Origin: Lutraria lutraria
Taxonomy: Eukaryota; Mollusca; Bivalvia; Venerida; Mactridae
Assembly: GCA_964023205.1 (NCBI GenBank)
Contig: OZ026844.1
Location: forward strand, 7,438,840 to 7,502,839
Length of the DNA stretch: 64,000 nucleotides
Direction of reading: 5' to 3'
Position numbers and translations under genes: made by a program. The notes under the pieces are model-generated. The model made no database searches, was not told the origin of the DNA, and saw only the letters and a program-made list of their open reading frames with translations. Positions 49,914 through 62,853 of this stretch are shown one piece after another. Positions within the stretch are counted from its first letter, which is position 1. The number at the start of each line of letters is the position of its first letter.

Positions 49914-50742
49914 AGTCAGCTGTTTGAGCAACGCAACCCCCCGGCCCTTTACGTATATATTTATATATATACCAGAAAGTCAATAAACATACAAAAAAAT
50001 GTATTGATATGTGTCTTTTAATTGTCTTTTTGAATTACACAAATAACAGAGTTTAATTAATTTCTTTTCTTCCATGTTCTTCAGGTTTTCTAAGGTTGTC
50101 TTTATAAAATCAGTCCGATGAAGTCCTGAAAAATAATCATTAATAACATTAAAACATTTTGACTATATATCTAAATAAAACAATCTGACTACTAGTACAT
50201 ATCGAGGGTTCAGCGCAACAGTGTCGTAACTCATATTGAAATAAGAGCAAGTTACGACAGTGTTGCACTGAGCCCTCGATATATCTAAATAAACTAACTT
50301 AGCTCTATAAATAAAACTATCTGACTGTGTGTGTGTGTGTGTGTATAAGAGAAGTGAAATCAAACGCAAATGTAGCTACAATGTAGTACGCAGTTGTTCA
50401 TCTTTCATTCGTCCAGAGTGTAATACCCATATATAGCAAGCTCGTGAAACGAAAACTCAGAATTTTAGTAACCTTTCTTTTATCTAATTACTTTATAGTG
50501 CAGTACTTATGCCTGTGACTTTTAAAGGTGGCCTTTTACATTTTGCTTGAGTATCATAAAATTTTGTGTCTGAACAAATACCAAGTTTCTTTAAGAATTA
50601 TAATCATCCGGGCCAGTATCTTATTGCGAATCATAAAATAAAAGAATTCAGTAAAACTCATGACATTAAAACAGAAACATGTAACAAAAGGTTTCAAAAT
50701 GTAAATTACACAATACCGTTTGTTTTCCGGTCTGGCTGTATG
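49914..50742. other. Flank right of the Polinton, downstream of the kringle gene
   Basis: Non-coding, with a GT microsatellite near 50327-50344 and the foldback element at 50202-50279. From about 49967 it is homologous to 61586-62850 in the right duplication copy. Confidence 0.65.
50202..50279. repeat. 78-bp foldback hairpin element, copy 2
   Basis: 30-bp arms starting TCGAGGGTTCAGCG around an 18-nt loop, TA on both sides. Inverse orientation of the copy at 1583-1660. Absent from the corresponding place in the right duplication copy as far as I can align. Confidence 0.8.
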
Positions 50743-51020
50743 TTACAAAATACATTTGGCCACTTTGCAAACTTGCCATTTGATACTTGGATCGGTTGTG
50801 TAACACCACGGAATTCCCCAATCTCCAGGATCTCTACAGTAATTCCCAGCTAGGTTGACGTCGTTTTCCGGGAACTTAGAAGGCTGATTGTAATATGAGT
50901 GATCATGTGGGGCACGGCTGCTCCATGCCTGACATGGCACACCGGCGAATGTTTCTTTTATAAATCCGCGGTAATCTTTCGATGTCTCATTAAAACGGTA
51001 GCAAGCATTTGGGTCGTATT
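50743..51020 (-). CDS. Kringle gene exon 4 (kringle 3 and stop)
   Basis: Acceptor TGTTTAAG on the minus strand. It reads ACYRFNETSKDYRGFIKETF, then GNYCRDPGDWGIPWCYTTDP, and ends VAKCIL with TAA at 50745-50743. Phase 1 entry is consistent. Confidence 0.88.
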
Positions 51021-52788
51021 CTTAAACAAATGATTGGAAATTAAATGCGTTATATATTCGCAGTTAGGTTAGAAATTATATGATGAAAAGTTCGATTCAC
51101 ACATCTATAAAGCTAATTTAAATGCAGAATTGCCAACATGGTCTAATGGTGTTTATGATCTCGACTTTTGAATAACAATCCTAAAGAAATAATTGAATGC
51201 TGAAGAAGCATGTTTCGTAGATGCATGCACGCTTATAGAATTAATTAATGATAGACTTTATGTCTTTAGAGGTTTTACGTGTAAGCAAAGATTTCGGCAC
51301 TGTCGATATCATTCAAAAGTGATACAATATGTGTACAGGCAGAATGTCAGTCATACAGTGCGATAGATACCTAGGTACTTATTAACTGTTATTTATTTCA
51401 TGATTTACATTTCTTACCTGACAAACAACTGTTCACGCCACATGGTTGCCAGCGAACTGAAGAATCGGTGGTATAACACCATGTGTAACCAGACTGACTT
51501 GGATCTCGACAATGATTTTCAGCATCCTTTAGAGAGCTTTCAGGGTATTTGCTAGGATCGGTATACGAGTGGCTTTGTGGGGACTGGCTGTCCCAGCGCT
51601 GACAGATCTTTCCTTTGATAGTTATGGAGTGGGTCCCATCGTATGTAGTTGACTTGCCACCAGCCTTATAACACTCACCTGTCATATAGTGTACTAAACT
51701 TAGTAGATGAAGAGTATAAGTGTTTAATTGAAACTATTTGGGAATAGTAAATTGAGAAAGCACCCGTTGTCTTTGTCGTGTGTTCCACTACACCCCTTTA
51801 TTGTTGTTATGAACTCAATAGAGTTAGTTAGCTCCACCTCCCTAATTTAATCATTATACTATAATGTACACTAAGAGCTGTGTCTCTGCTTTTTTCTGTT
51901 GCTAGTCTTGTATAATAATAATAATAAAGACTTTATTAAACGTAATATATAGAGTGGATGCGTTATATTGTTTAAAAGAACCCAACATAGAACAACATTA
52001 CAGATTTCGCCACGGTCGACTTAATTCAGAAGGGATAAAAAAAAGTTAAAAAACGCATACAGCCAAGCCGTTCCAGGCTGAATATCGTTTAAATTTCTTA
52101 CTTGCCAAACAATTGGTCACGCTACATTTCTGCCAGCGAACTGCAGGATCGTCGGTATAACACCATGTGTAACCAGACCCACTTGGATCTCGACAATAAT
52201 TTTCAGCTGCCGTAAGAGAACCTTCCGGGTATTTGGTAGGATCAGGATAGTTGCTGCTATGTGGGGAGTTGCTGTCCCAGCGCTGACAGGTCAAACCTCC
52301 GACCGTTGTGGAGAGGGTCCCATCGTACGTTGTAGACGTTTCACCAGGCCGATAACACTGACCGGCCAGATTAGCTACAAAAGACATTCTAAATGTACCA
52401 GACATTTGTGAACACGTAAGTGGATTTTAATCTAAAGCACACACTTTCATTTAGCATTCAATGAATTTGTGAATTGTATGGTACATTGGTACGTATGTTA
52501 TACATTTGATCTAAGTCTTAAACATAACCTGGAGCAATAAACTCACGTATACTTTTGTAGCCTTAAATCCAGCATATTTGTACCATTTCCAATAATAAGC
52601 TAATCGTACAAAAGCGCAAAACCGACCAACAGCCAATCCGTTAAACTTCTTTAAAAATGCAGTCGTCAAGTAAGTTAACAATACTTACCAAGACACGTTT
52701 GCAAGTCCACCCCGTTACATTGGAGCGGAGAAATTACAAGAACAATCGCAAGCAATGCCAGTACGTATAGCAAGTTACAAAACGCCAT
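50743..52788 (-). CDS. Secreted three-kringle protein gene, four exons
   Basis: Exons 52689-52788, 52102-52374, 51418-51678 and 50743-51020 join in phase 1 throughout and give a 303-aa protein. It has a signal peptide (NLLYVLALLAIVLVISPLQC) and three kringle domains of about 80 residues, each encoded by one exon with the usual YCRDPxxxxxxWCYT core and six cysteines. Kringles are disulphide-bonded ligand-binding modules of secreted proteins such as clotting, growth and defence factors. No protease or other domain is attached, so this looks like a free multi-kringle ligand-binding protein. A TATATAT box lies about 50 nt upstream. The precise function is unknown. Confidence 0.9.
51418..51678 (-). 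CDS. Kringle gene exon 3 (kringle 2)
   Basis: Acceptor TATGACAG, donor GTAAGA. It reads ECYKAGGKSTTYDGTHSITI through HCRDPSQSGYTWCYTTD to NSCLS. Phase 1 on both sides, as in shuffled kringle exons. Confidence 0.9.
52102..52374 (-). CDS. Kringle gene exon 2 (kringle 1)
   Basis: Acceptor TTTTGTAG, donor GTAAGA. It reads QCYRPGETSTTYDGTLSTTV through YCRDPSGSGYTWCYTDDP to TNCLA. Phase 1 on both sides. Confidence 0.9.
52375..52688 (-). other. Kringle gene intron 1
   Basis: AT-rich intron between the signal-peptide exon and kringle 1, with no recognised element. The introns at 51679-52101 and 51021-51417 are likewise plain. Confidence 0.6.
52689..52788 (-). CDS. Kringle gene exon 1 (signal peptide)
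   Basis: ATG at 52788, then MAFCNLLYVLALLAIVLVIS and a cleavage-type PLQCNG region. Consensus GTAAGT donor at 52688-52683. Confidence 0.85.
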
Positions 52789-52837
52789 GTTTACCGTTTG
52801 AGAGTAATTCTCACAATCAGTCGACACGCGAATGTAT

Positions 52838-52848
52838 GAATATATATC
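52838..52848 (-). promoter_or_regulatory. Probable TATA box of the kringle gene
   Basis: An ATATATATTC run on the minus strand about 50 nt upstream of the ATG. The surrounding 400 bp are conserved in the right duplication copy (about 63590-64000), including GTCGACACGCGAATG. Confidence 0.5.
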
Positions 52849-53288
52849 ATCAAGGCCGATAAAAAATATCAGTTTTAATGCACGTGACTAATATTTCATT
52901 TTTGATTGCACACTGCAAATGCACCGGCGGGCATGACTAGTCGGACCTAGAAAAGAAGATATTGCCCCTTTGCGGTAAATTGCTTTAAATTGTATACGTA
53001 ATGCCCTTATATATGAAATAGTATGGTATATTAAAGCTGGCTACCATGTGTACATATTTGAATAAAGATATACAAGATTTGAGCTTCTATTCGCCATATA
53101 AAATCATTGTCTTAGAATATTTGAACGCTCACCCTCAGCACTTGCTTAATACGCCTATGCGGTATGTAAAACAATTAGTTTTAAAGGTTTCCATTTACGT
53201 TGTATTACGTGTTCACCAGACTATTTCAACATTAATCAATTAAAGTCAACTTCAAAAATGTTTTCTTGCAGTTACCGTAGCGACTTAT

Positions 53289-53697
53289 TCAAAAATCCCC
53301 GACCCCGAACATGTTTAACTGATTTTGACAATTTGTTCTTTCTGGTTTGTTCTTTATTGTAGATTCTGTTTCAGTAATAGTACATAATGTTAAGAAAGAT
53401 GCATTAAAAAATTCCCGACCCAAAATATGCTTTAGTGATTTTGACATTTAGTTTGTGTTCTTTATTCTAGATTCTGTTTCAGTAATAGTATATAATGTAA
53501 AGAAAAATGCATATATTCCTATCCACTGTTGAACATTTGAGTGCGACTCATTAACAAATTCTCGACCCAAAATATGCTTTAGTGATTTTGACTTTTTGTT
53601 TTTGTTCTTTATTTTAGATTCTGTTTCAGTAATAGTACATAATGTAAAGAAAAATGTATATAATCCGACCCACTGTTGAAAACTTGAGTGCCGTTAT
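53289..53697. repeat. Three tandem copies of a 115-150 bp unit
   Basis: Each unit contains CCCGACCC(A/C)AAATATG, AGTGATTTTGAC, TTGTTCTTTAT and AGATTCTGTTTCAGTAATAG, then ATAATGT(A/T)AAGAAA. The copies are diverged by substitutions and unit length. Non-coding. Confidence 0.85.
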
Positions 53698-54580
53698 TAC
53701 AAACAAACATCTTTTAAGGTTAGTCTAGACATTATTTATTATTAATACAATAAATGCGGCATTTTTTTGTATTTTCTCGTCATGCGTTTTAATTTCCTTG
53801 TATTTGGCTTTTAGAACTACGTGATATTATATATTTTTGGATTGTTTGTTTGTTTCATTTACGATATCTATGGTTATATTTTGTCACAAGAGAATCGTCA
53901 GATTGCCTTAAATCATTAATCACAAGTGTTTTTTTTATAAAGGGCGTCTGTTATCATTATCGTTCTCCTTGAGACACTTAATTGAATCATTAGTTTGTTA
54001 TTGTATTTGTTTGCCTATATTCACTCATAATACAATTACTTTCTTGACCGCAGGATAGATTTTCCTGCTGTAGTGTAAATGTCAAATTTTCTCAAAATCA
54101 CTTTAAGATGATTTAATTTGTTGTGTCTATAATGGATCGTTGTGTTGTTTTGGCTTGACTACGTACGTAGTGTGGATTTACTTTCCACTTGGCATTTACC
54201 TGGTAATCCGTCTTATATTTTTCTATTTATATCATTCCACATTTTTATGATGTTCAGTGGCTACGTGTTTCAGGCCATTATTTAAGGCGTGAACAATTTG
54301 TTTATTATAAATGAAAGCGATAGAAGAAATGAAAAAATAATATTACCGTAATGAATGTCAAATACGATTAAGCACACATTGTAAACAATGTATCAACGTT
54401 TACATTGCGTGTCAGTATGAAAACAAGTCAAATAGTTCTCTGTGGCCAGATAATTTACAGACCAGTATTGTTAAGGATGCATTTTTCAGCAGTTTAGATG
54501 CTGATTAAATTCATTCCGGTGTATGTTTATTAGTCCAAATAATTCAGATACGTATGTTAAATATGCGTATAATATTATTG
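53698..54580. other. Intergenic, no gene seen
   Basis: AT-rich DNA without recognisable exon or element. Confidence 0.5.
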
Positions 54581-55035
54581 TACGGCGGCAGAAGCCGCCG
54601 TGCACTCTGGAATGTGGCTGATTTCTGCCATTTCATATCTTCGTGTGTTCGCCCCCAAAAGGCGAAGCTAAAGCACGCCGACACGAACACACGATAAATT
54701 GATCATTTGTCGTGTCTTCGCCTTCGACCTTAGAGGGCGAACACACGAAGACACGAAATATTGAAGGCGAAATAACGAAATTTTGACAGGCGAACACACG
54801 AAATCTACTCTTGTAGAGTTTCGTGTCGGCGGGTATGAAATCGTCGTATCGGCGCCCTATATTTGTCGTGTGTTCGTGTTTTCGCCTCGAAACGCGAAGA
54901 CACGACGACACGAAACATTGCACATTATCGTGTCGTCGTGCTGGCCGACGGTGCTTCGCCCCGAAGGACGAAGACACGAACGCACGATAATGTGCATGGT
55001 TTCGTGTCGTCGTGTCTTCGCCTTCCGGTAGACAT
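54581..55035. repeat. CpG-rich foldback cluster with CGTGTCTTCGCC repeats
   Basis: A GC- and CpG-rich island in AT-rich DNA, made of many direct and inverted copies of TTCGTGTCTTCGCC/GGCGAAGACACGAA and CGAACACACGA. It starts with a GCGGCAGAAGCCGCC hairpin. Open frames on both strands follow from the repeats and encode nothing recognisable. Confidence 0.75.
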
Positions 55036-56851
55036 GGGCAGAACAATCAATTTAGTCCATCGTATAATAGTTTTGCAATTTAATAATATGTGTAATGTTT
55101 CTGCGCATGTCCACCATAATAAACAGTGCTGTAGGTTGTTTTGTTTATATGTATTGAACAATGTTAAATTATGTATATGGAGCTTGAAAATAGTTAAATC
55201 TATTTTTAGATTGACAAAATGAGTCTATTTTTAGATTTACAACAATGATGATTTCTTATATTTTCAAGATGTAAACAACAAAACATACTTTTCCGCATGA
55301 TTCTTTTATACAGCTATACTTTGTTTAAGGCTTTGAAACACGAATTAAATATGACCAGCGGGAAAAAGGAATGCATTCACAATTACAAGTTGCAGTATTT
55401 TCGGATAGTCGCATGATTTTCGATCAAATTCCGGCCGGCAAAACTTTAAAAGTTTTGTACGCACTGAAAAAAAAATAGAGAATGGATCTAGGGGAAATGC
55501 TCATTATATGCACTACAAATACGGCACCCCGTAGTTTTTGCTTATTATTTGGCTTTTATGCTTGCACGCACAAAGGACTGGCATGCACATACAACGTCAT
55601 TTTTCTTTGCACAAATGAGCGTATTTAACTTGGAACATTGTTACTATTTATTGTGATAGGCCTATTTACGTTTGTTTTTAAAATACAAATAAAAATAGTC
55701 ATACAAAGCGTCTTGCATACGTGACATGCGAAAACGAAAGTAACCTAAAACAACAAAAAAGAATGTGGTAGAGCTAGTAAGCTTTCCTAAGGAGTCGGTG
55801 AGAATTTAAGTGGTTATAAATACATTTTTATAAGTTTGTGAATCTAGTCAACAGTACATAAACAGATCTTTAAATAACTACTTCAAAGTGGTCTTTAATG
55901 TGGACTGGTCTGAAAAAATATGTTGTTACTGAATTTATTGATTTAAAAAAAATGACAGTTTATATCTGGCATAACAAAGTTGTAAGAATGGGTATCCTTC
56001 TTTCAACTTAATTGTCCATCTGCCCAACTCAGTGTGTCTGTATACAGTATTTTGTGAGTGCTGTCTAGTTGGTCACCTTCTTGTCAGGTTGCATTCAAAT
56101 GTCATTTTTTTGTAAATTTAGTTGTTTTTTCAATACAGTGATTAGACAATTTTGAATTCAGTTAAACTTCCCATGTATACTGTCCGTTGGGCATGCTCTC
56201 ATCAGCTTTTGTGTATTTTTATAGACTTATAAAATATACATGACATCTCCAAAACTTGACAAGATTTGAATGAAACTTCACAGGAGTGATGGGTATCAAT
56301 TAAGTTTTGTCAACAGGTTTTGATTGGATATTTTTATATGTCCATGCAAGCACTGCACATTTAAATATTATTACCCTTTGAGATATTGCCTGATTTGTAA
56401 TTACCTGTATATTTATTGTAATCCCATGTAAATCTAGTCTAAATACACTTGTTTTATGTTTATAATGAGCGATCTGTCAAAATAAAAAAACGCCAATAAT
56501 TTCCCTTTAATTTTTTTTTTCGACTGCTCCAAATTAAAGCTTTTATTTTCATTTTTATTTATCCCCCCCCCCCCCCCCCCCCCCCTGTCTCAATTCTTTT
56601 GAAAAATTTCCCGTAAAACAGAAAATAAAAAAATGTTGGCCTCAGGCTCGCCGGAATCGGTTCAAGAACGTAACCAGTGTATAAAACTATGAAGACGACT
56701 GTCTGGGCTCTTCAGCAGATAGAGTCTGACCTACTTTAACTGAGACGGTTAGTGTCTAAAATGACTGTTCTACGCGCCTGGATACCATAACACGTATACG
56801 TAGACTAAGATCGTTTTATTTGATGTTTTCATATTTTTTTGGTTGTTTATA
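55036..56851. other. Intergenic, contains a poly-C tract
   Basis: AT-rich DNA. A run of more than 20 C residues lies at about 56563-56585. No gene seen. Confidence 0.5.
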
Positions 56852-57085
56852 TCGAGTTTTACGCCCCTTTTCAACAGTCAGAGTCATATGAGGCGGACAG
56901 TTCACCTGACCATAGTTCCTGGGAAGAACCAGTACTAGACTCCAATCTTCCGTAAGCAGCTGCCTACTTTCTCACATAAAGAGACATAGTCGGTGGCGGG
57001 GCTCGAACCCACTACTCTCTATCAGTGAAAATCCACAGTGATTTGAAGTAAGCGACCTTAACCACTCGACCACAGAGGCGGCGCT
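56852..57085 (-). mobile_element. SINE with class-II-tRNA-like head, copy 3
   Basis: Reverse-strand copy with ACGCCCCTTTTCAACAGTCA at the 3' body, GGGGCTCGAACCCACTAC (B-box side) and CCACTCGACCACAGAGGCGG (A-box side). It is the best match to copy 1. Confidence 0.82.
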
Positions 57086-59987
57086 TTCATATTCAGTGAT
57101 AATCTCACTAATAGGGGAAGATAGTATTAAGTACTAGTATGAGAAGTGAGCGATTTTGTACTAGTTTGTGTATATAGGTAAATATAAATATAACAAGAAT
57201 CAAAGTACTGAAAGTACTGTCGGAATTTGATTTTTTCATATGAGACAAGTCACTGTCATGGTGTTGCTGGCAACACAACAATGACAGTTAGGAGAAGGTA
57301 CAGTTCATGGATATTCATGCTTAGGAATTAATATACACCATCTCAATATTGCCATCTATTTATGTACATATTCTGATATTCATGTGCTAAATTCCATCAA
57401 CCTAACATGATGGTTATCTAAGTTATCAGATGTTTCAAGTTTATTATGTAGCCCATTATCCAGCCTATATTTTTCCGAATCCATCGGTACCAAAATAAGC
57501 ATTGTTGCTGTCGTATTTACTGATTTAATACATACCGAAAAGCTCTTCAAAACGCTCCATTTTAATAATATATCTTGATTATGACCACATATCACTTTAA
57601 ATGCACACTACAGTGTTAGAAACGAATTAAAATCGACCTATATAATTATTTTAGTGATAACTTTGGTTTTGAAGAATTTTTCGATTTTCCATGTTTTAGT
57701 TCCTAACTCGGAACAAAACTGACATAAACCACTATCGATTGATTAATCGTAGTTTAAGATTTTTTTTCCAGGAAATATATGTAATTGGTATATGAATTAT
57801 ATTCAAACTTAATATCATGATGTTGGACTATATGACAGGTTTTGAAGTGAAAATAAAAGTTTATTGTAAAAAAATATAGCTATTCGGAAACGAGCCGTTA
57901 TACGGCGACATTTGCCGATCTCGCTACGGAATATACCGACATCGCACGATTTCATCAGTTCCATTACGATCCTTCTGTCTTAACATCAAAATACCTTTCA
58001 CACACTGTGAACCAACATAACAATTGCGAACTTCACAATAACTGTTATTTCTTCGCAAATGTATGTGTACTGCCGTTCTGTTCTCTGCACTTCGACGGGA
58101 AAACCCCACATTCTATTTTTAGAATTTATCCAACTATATATAGCTCTAGCCGATAGTATCGATCGTTACGCGTTGTGGATATAAACCTTTAACACTGATT
58201 TACATATCATGTCAAAAAGTCACATATAAGACATACATCAATAGTAGATTAATGTAATTACATGCATACTTCTGTAGAGAAATTACTGACCTACTGAACG
58301 AAAGCCGAAAGTAGAACTATTTTATGCTAAACTAGTTGGTTTCCTAACCCTATCTTACCGCACACAATAGAGTGAAAGTGGGAACGGGAACCATGGCAGT
58401 TATGGAGCTCACGGCATTTTTGTAAGTCGATGATAGCACAGGAATTATCAAATTCCAAAAACTATAACAAAACGTTATAGGTAGACGAATTACAAGAAGC
58501 ATATTGGTTTATGTTTTTTGTCATAAAGGATATTCACTGTACATTTTATTCAATCCTCCATTATGGAGAGTATAACATATTTACATGATAATTATATGAG
58601 TAATACACATATATAGACAATCATGAGTATTTGACAAATGAATAAATTCATGTATATAGTTCACAAGCATATGGTAATATCACACCATACATCAATCAAA
58701 CAGAATAAACCCTAAATGTTAACAAATTCCCCATAATCTGCTATGATACAACCACATTGAACTTCATATAGCATTTCAGATACAACTTATCTAGGTCAAA
58801 ATTACAGAGCAATTTACTTACCTATCAAGCAGACGAATAGATTCAGTCATCACCATTAGCCAATCAAATGGCCAGGATTAGCCAAACTAGTAATAGACAC
58901 TACAGTTAGTACTCACAAACAGCTATAATAAACAAATAATCGTAAGTATAATTCGTCTAGAAAATATCATCGTGGTAGCGGGGAATACGTCGAGATATGC
59001 GTTGATATCAGTGACGGCTGAATTGAACGTGAATGAATTGCTCGATGTTTGCCTAGATACGTTTCTGGCAAAATCTAATTTTCATAGATTGCAATGTCAA
59101 TGCACATAGACTTATGTAAGTAATGTTTACCTCAAACCTGACAACAGCTATCTCTCTTACAGACTTTCCTATGCGACCCAATGATTCTGAAAGCCTTGCA
59201 CGTCAGTCCAGCCTGCAAGCAATGACAATGAATTTTACAAAACTAGTATTACATGAATGAACACGAATCCCAGGGTAGACTATCCAAGCGCTCACTGGCA
59301 GCATGAGGAAGGCATGTTTATGCATATTAATATCAATGCATGTGAAGATCAAACTTAATTATGAACCTAACCCCTTATATTCTTATTTTGTCTCATTTAA
59401 AGATTCGTTACACTTTAAAGTTGCTGAGGTAAAACAGACAATGACGTAATGATGACATTTAAGTAGTTACGGCTAGTATTTTTTATTGTGATGTATTATC
59501 TGATGATTATCAACATAATAAAGTATTAAGCCATTTAATTCGTAATATGCATAATTATATATGTAAAAACCGTAGCAATCAATCAGCGGTAGACAGTGAA
59601 TGCATTTCGTTAATTTCTGAATCGTTACGCCGTCTTGTTTTGTCCAAGGATGCTATATTACTCTACTCCTGTTTTGTCTTATCTCTTGTAATGATCGATG
59701 TAAGGTTAATTCATAGTTGAGATTGTATGTAATGTCTTACAAAACTGTAGTTAGTATTCTCATAAAAGCAGGTGTTAAGTTAGAATACATTTTCTGTACG
59801 ACGTGACATTCTGCAGTTAGTTGCATAAAGAATTATTTTGAATATACATTGCTGTCTGAAGTTTTTAAAAAGTGCATGTACGTGTTGCTTACCGATAATA
59901 ATTTTTGCTACCATATACATTAGAGTTTTTTTTTGATGAAGGCTTATAAGCAAAAGTTATATAATTTCTATACAGAGCACAACCACA
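57086..59987. other. Intergenic, at most isolated possible first exons
   Basis: A minus-strand MERFEELF followed by GTATGT (57560-57537) and a plus-strand ATGGCAGTTATGGAGC followed by GTAAGT (58393-58421) look like first exons, but no downstream exons are found for either. Otherwise nothing is recognised. Confidence 0.3.
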
Positions 59988-60090
59988 TTTAAACCTGTGA
60001 ACAAAGACGTTTAGTTCTAAATAATTAATGACGTTTTTTAAAATAATGGCCTTTATTCGGAGGTAGTCGCTAACACGGGATTGACAGTAT
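59988..60090. mobile_element. MITE-like element, family 2, copy 3 (truncated)
   Basis: AAACCTGTGAACAAAGACG at one side and GGTAGTCGCTAACACGGGAT then TGACAGTA at the other, with GGCCTTTATTCGG inside. Related to 25085-25272. Confidence 0.55.
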
Positions 60091-60349
60091 GTTTTTCAAA
60101 ATAATTATTCTTCTCAAAGATTTATCTTTAAATGTGTGATTTGATTCTAAGGGAATTAAATCTAGGTGATTAAGTGTTTTTCTTTGTTTGAGTTGTCTCC
60201 CTTTCTGTGAATTGTGGTCAGTTGGAGTTATCTGCTTTGAATCAAATGAAACTGAAAAAAAATATTCACACAAAATGTGCAGAAATAAATAAAAATATAC
60301 ATGGGCACTCACTAGATATGGGCATCAATTAAAAAAGAAATGAAAGTTG

Positions 60350-61140
60350 AAAGTCATAATCACTGCTCTAAACTTTCTCTACAAGCGCATGATTCCCAAA
60401 CCTCAAAACATGTCTACATATTACTTTCCAATAGCTCTAAATCTTTATTCAAGTTTTAAAATCATCTCCTCCGCAAATTCCCCCTCAACCTACTATCGGT
60501 ACTAATAAATGAATCAACACATGTGTACAAAACCAAACCTTTCCCTGGATTATGGATTTTCTTCTGCTTAAAACGTTTTCACAACTGACTGCTCGATTTA
60601 TCAAATGCTGTACGCAATATAGAAATAACAGAATGTAATGATGTGAGATAAGAACGGATTGAATCAGGTACACGCATGTATATTCATGCAATCAGTGGTC
60701 ATATATGACCTATAATACATACTGTGGAATCATTAATTTTCGTTGGGTTCAATTTTCGTGGTTTTTACTAAAAAGGCTACTTCGTGGGGACATAAATTCG
60801 TGGATTTTGATTTTTGAAAAGAAATGCCTTATCTCCGCATTTGAATTCGTGGGGATTTGATTTCGTGGATGAGTCGAACCACGAAATCAACGAAATTAAA
60901 TCACCAACGAAAATTAATGATTCCACAGTACTATCTTTACAGAAGGTTTTGGAATGGATATCAAACAATTGTAAGTCGTCAATAGATTGTTTCGACAAGA
61001 CGCTCTTGCAGCACATAGCCATATAATTGTTCAAACATATAATACTGTCCTATGAAATATTCTTCGCAAAGTTCCGTTTGCACTTTTATAGTTTTAGATA
61101 TTTCGATGGACAATGTGTCTAAAGTGACTTTTTTACTAAC
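60350..61140. repeat. Segmental duplication, right copy, block 1
   Basis: Homologous to 30360-31060 in order and orientation, interrupted by the MITE at 60720-60930. Confidence 0.8.
60720..60930. mobile_element. MITE-like element, family 3
   Basis: 211 bp with long inverted ends TACTGTGGAATCATTAATTT and its complement, plus internal TTCGTGG/CCACGAA repeats. TA at both tips. It is missing from the homologous left duplication copy, so it inserted after the duplication or was lost there. Confidence 0.85.
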
Positions 61141-61585
61141 AGTCTTCATTTTCTCTGTTGTTATTGGTGAAATTTGTGTGCATTGTAATTCAGAATATCA
61201 TGCGACGTCAGGAGACTGAGATGGATGTCATGCACCAACACTTTTCACTATAAAATATATACATACTGTATATTTGTTGCAGATAAAGAACTATGGTGCA
61301 GTATACCAAAATCAGTTACTTCTTCAGAGATGCTTGAGCCGGTGGCTCATTAATGAATATTTATATCAACCAGCTACTTGACGGATTGTTCATGACTTTA
61401 GTTGGTTGCATGATTGTTACCAAATCAATGATTGTACAATGATAACATGACATAGCACAAACCCTACAGCGTTGTGTTACCTTTTGAAACCTAGATAAAG
61501 AAGTATGTGCACATTACCTTTATGCGTTATACTTTAATATTATATATAAGGTGTATATAGATGTATATATCTATATATATCTTAC
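61141..61585. other. Right copy at the place where the left copy carries the Polinton
   Basis: About 450 bp of AT-rich DNA joins the two duplicated blocks here. No Polinton sequence or target site is recognisable. Confidence 0.5.
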
Positions 61586-61869
61586 ATGTACCAGAAAATT
61601 AAGAACCATAATCATTAATATTCATCTTTTATTCATCTTCAAGAGTTATACATATAATAGCATTTGTTTAATTTCTCCAAGTTTCATGTTCTTCGGTTTC
61701 TTCAGGCCGTCTTTACTAAATCTAGTCGATGAAGTCATGAAAAATAAACATCAATACCATTAAAAACATTTCGAACCTATGAAACACTATGAAGTTAAAG
61801 GTAGAGACTTAATAAAACATGTGCTCAATTACATAATACTGCGCCTGTAATTTACGCTGAAACATATTA

Positions 61870-61970
61870 TCAGACCAATCACGTTGGCTCAGTTGGTAGA
61901 GTGTAGGAGTGTCCATCAAGAAGTTTGAGACTAAACTTGATATTGGAATTCAGTCGTTTGATCCCCGTCT
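61870..61970 (+). pseudogene. tRNA-like relic
   Basis: An A-box-like TTGGCTCAGTTGGTAGAGTG and a B-box-like GTTTGATCCCCG about 60 nt apart; no cloverleaf can be completed. Likely a SINE head. Confidence 0.35.
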
Positions 61971-62853
61971 CTGATTCACTGCTGACGAAAATAGACAATA
62001 ATCATTGCTTACGTATTATGTGAAGAACGGCCATTGCTGCTAGCTGACACATTGGCATGTCGTCGTATGAACTAAAATGCCTTTGATCTACGAAGTTACG
62101 AGTACCACAAATGCAGACAAAACTATTCGGCTTCTGGCAATGAATGAACATTACTATGAAATTCATCACCTATTTGCGATGGTTAGCATAGTATGCATTA
62201 TTTATAAAATTGATAAAAATTCATATCATTTTCGGGCATTCGATTACCTTCCATTGACTCGGGGTACAAAGAATGTAATCGAACGTACGAATATCATAAT
62301 TAGACTATTTTGATTGTAGGAACATACACATTAGTAAGAAATCATGAAATTTCAAGCAAAAAATCGATTATGTGTTGAAACTTGTCTTTTCAGATATCAG
62401 ATATTTTGTTCAATTGTCTGTATCATGTAGTTTTATAATCTTTAAATAGAACTTCCTGACTATCTCAATAAAACTACCTCTCTGTATAAGAGAAGTGAAA
62501 TTGGACGAAAATGTAGTATGCAGTTGTTCATATTTCATTCGGAGTTTTATACCCATACAGAGAAATATTAAGCTTGTGAAACGAAAACTTATAATTTTAT
62601 TAACTTTTCTTTTATCTAATAGCTTTCTTGTGCAATATGCATGTGGCTTTTATATGTGGCCTTTTGTATCTGAACAAATATCCTGTTTCCAGGCTTAATA
62701 TTTATATTCCAGTATTTTGTTAGGAATCAAAGAATAAAAGGTAGCAGTAAAACTCGTACAACTGCAAGATGTCATTAAAACAGAAACATGTAACAAAAGG
62801 TTTCAAAATGTAAATTACACAATACCGTGTTTGCTGTCCTGTCTGGCTGTATG

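Noticed and set aside
54633..55222. Open frames across the CpG-rich island as genes
   Set aside because: They arise from the inverted CGTGTCTTCGCC repeats, occur on both strands, and have no splice or domain support.
57537..57560. Possible minus-strand first exon reading MERFEELF before GTATGT
   Set aside because: Only eight codons and no matching acceptor exon could be identified to the left.
58393..58421. Possible plus-strand first exon (ATG in good context followed by GTAAGT)
   Set aside because: No partner exon was found downstream; too short to support a gene.
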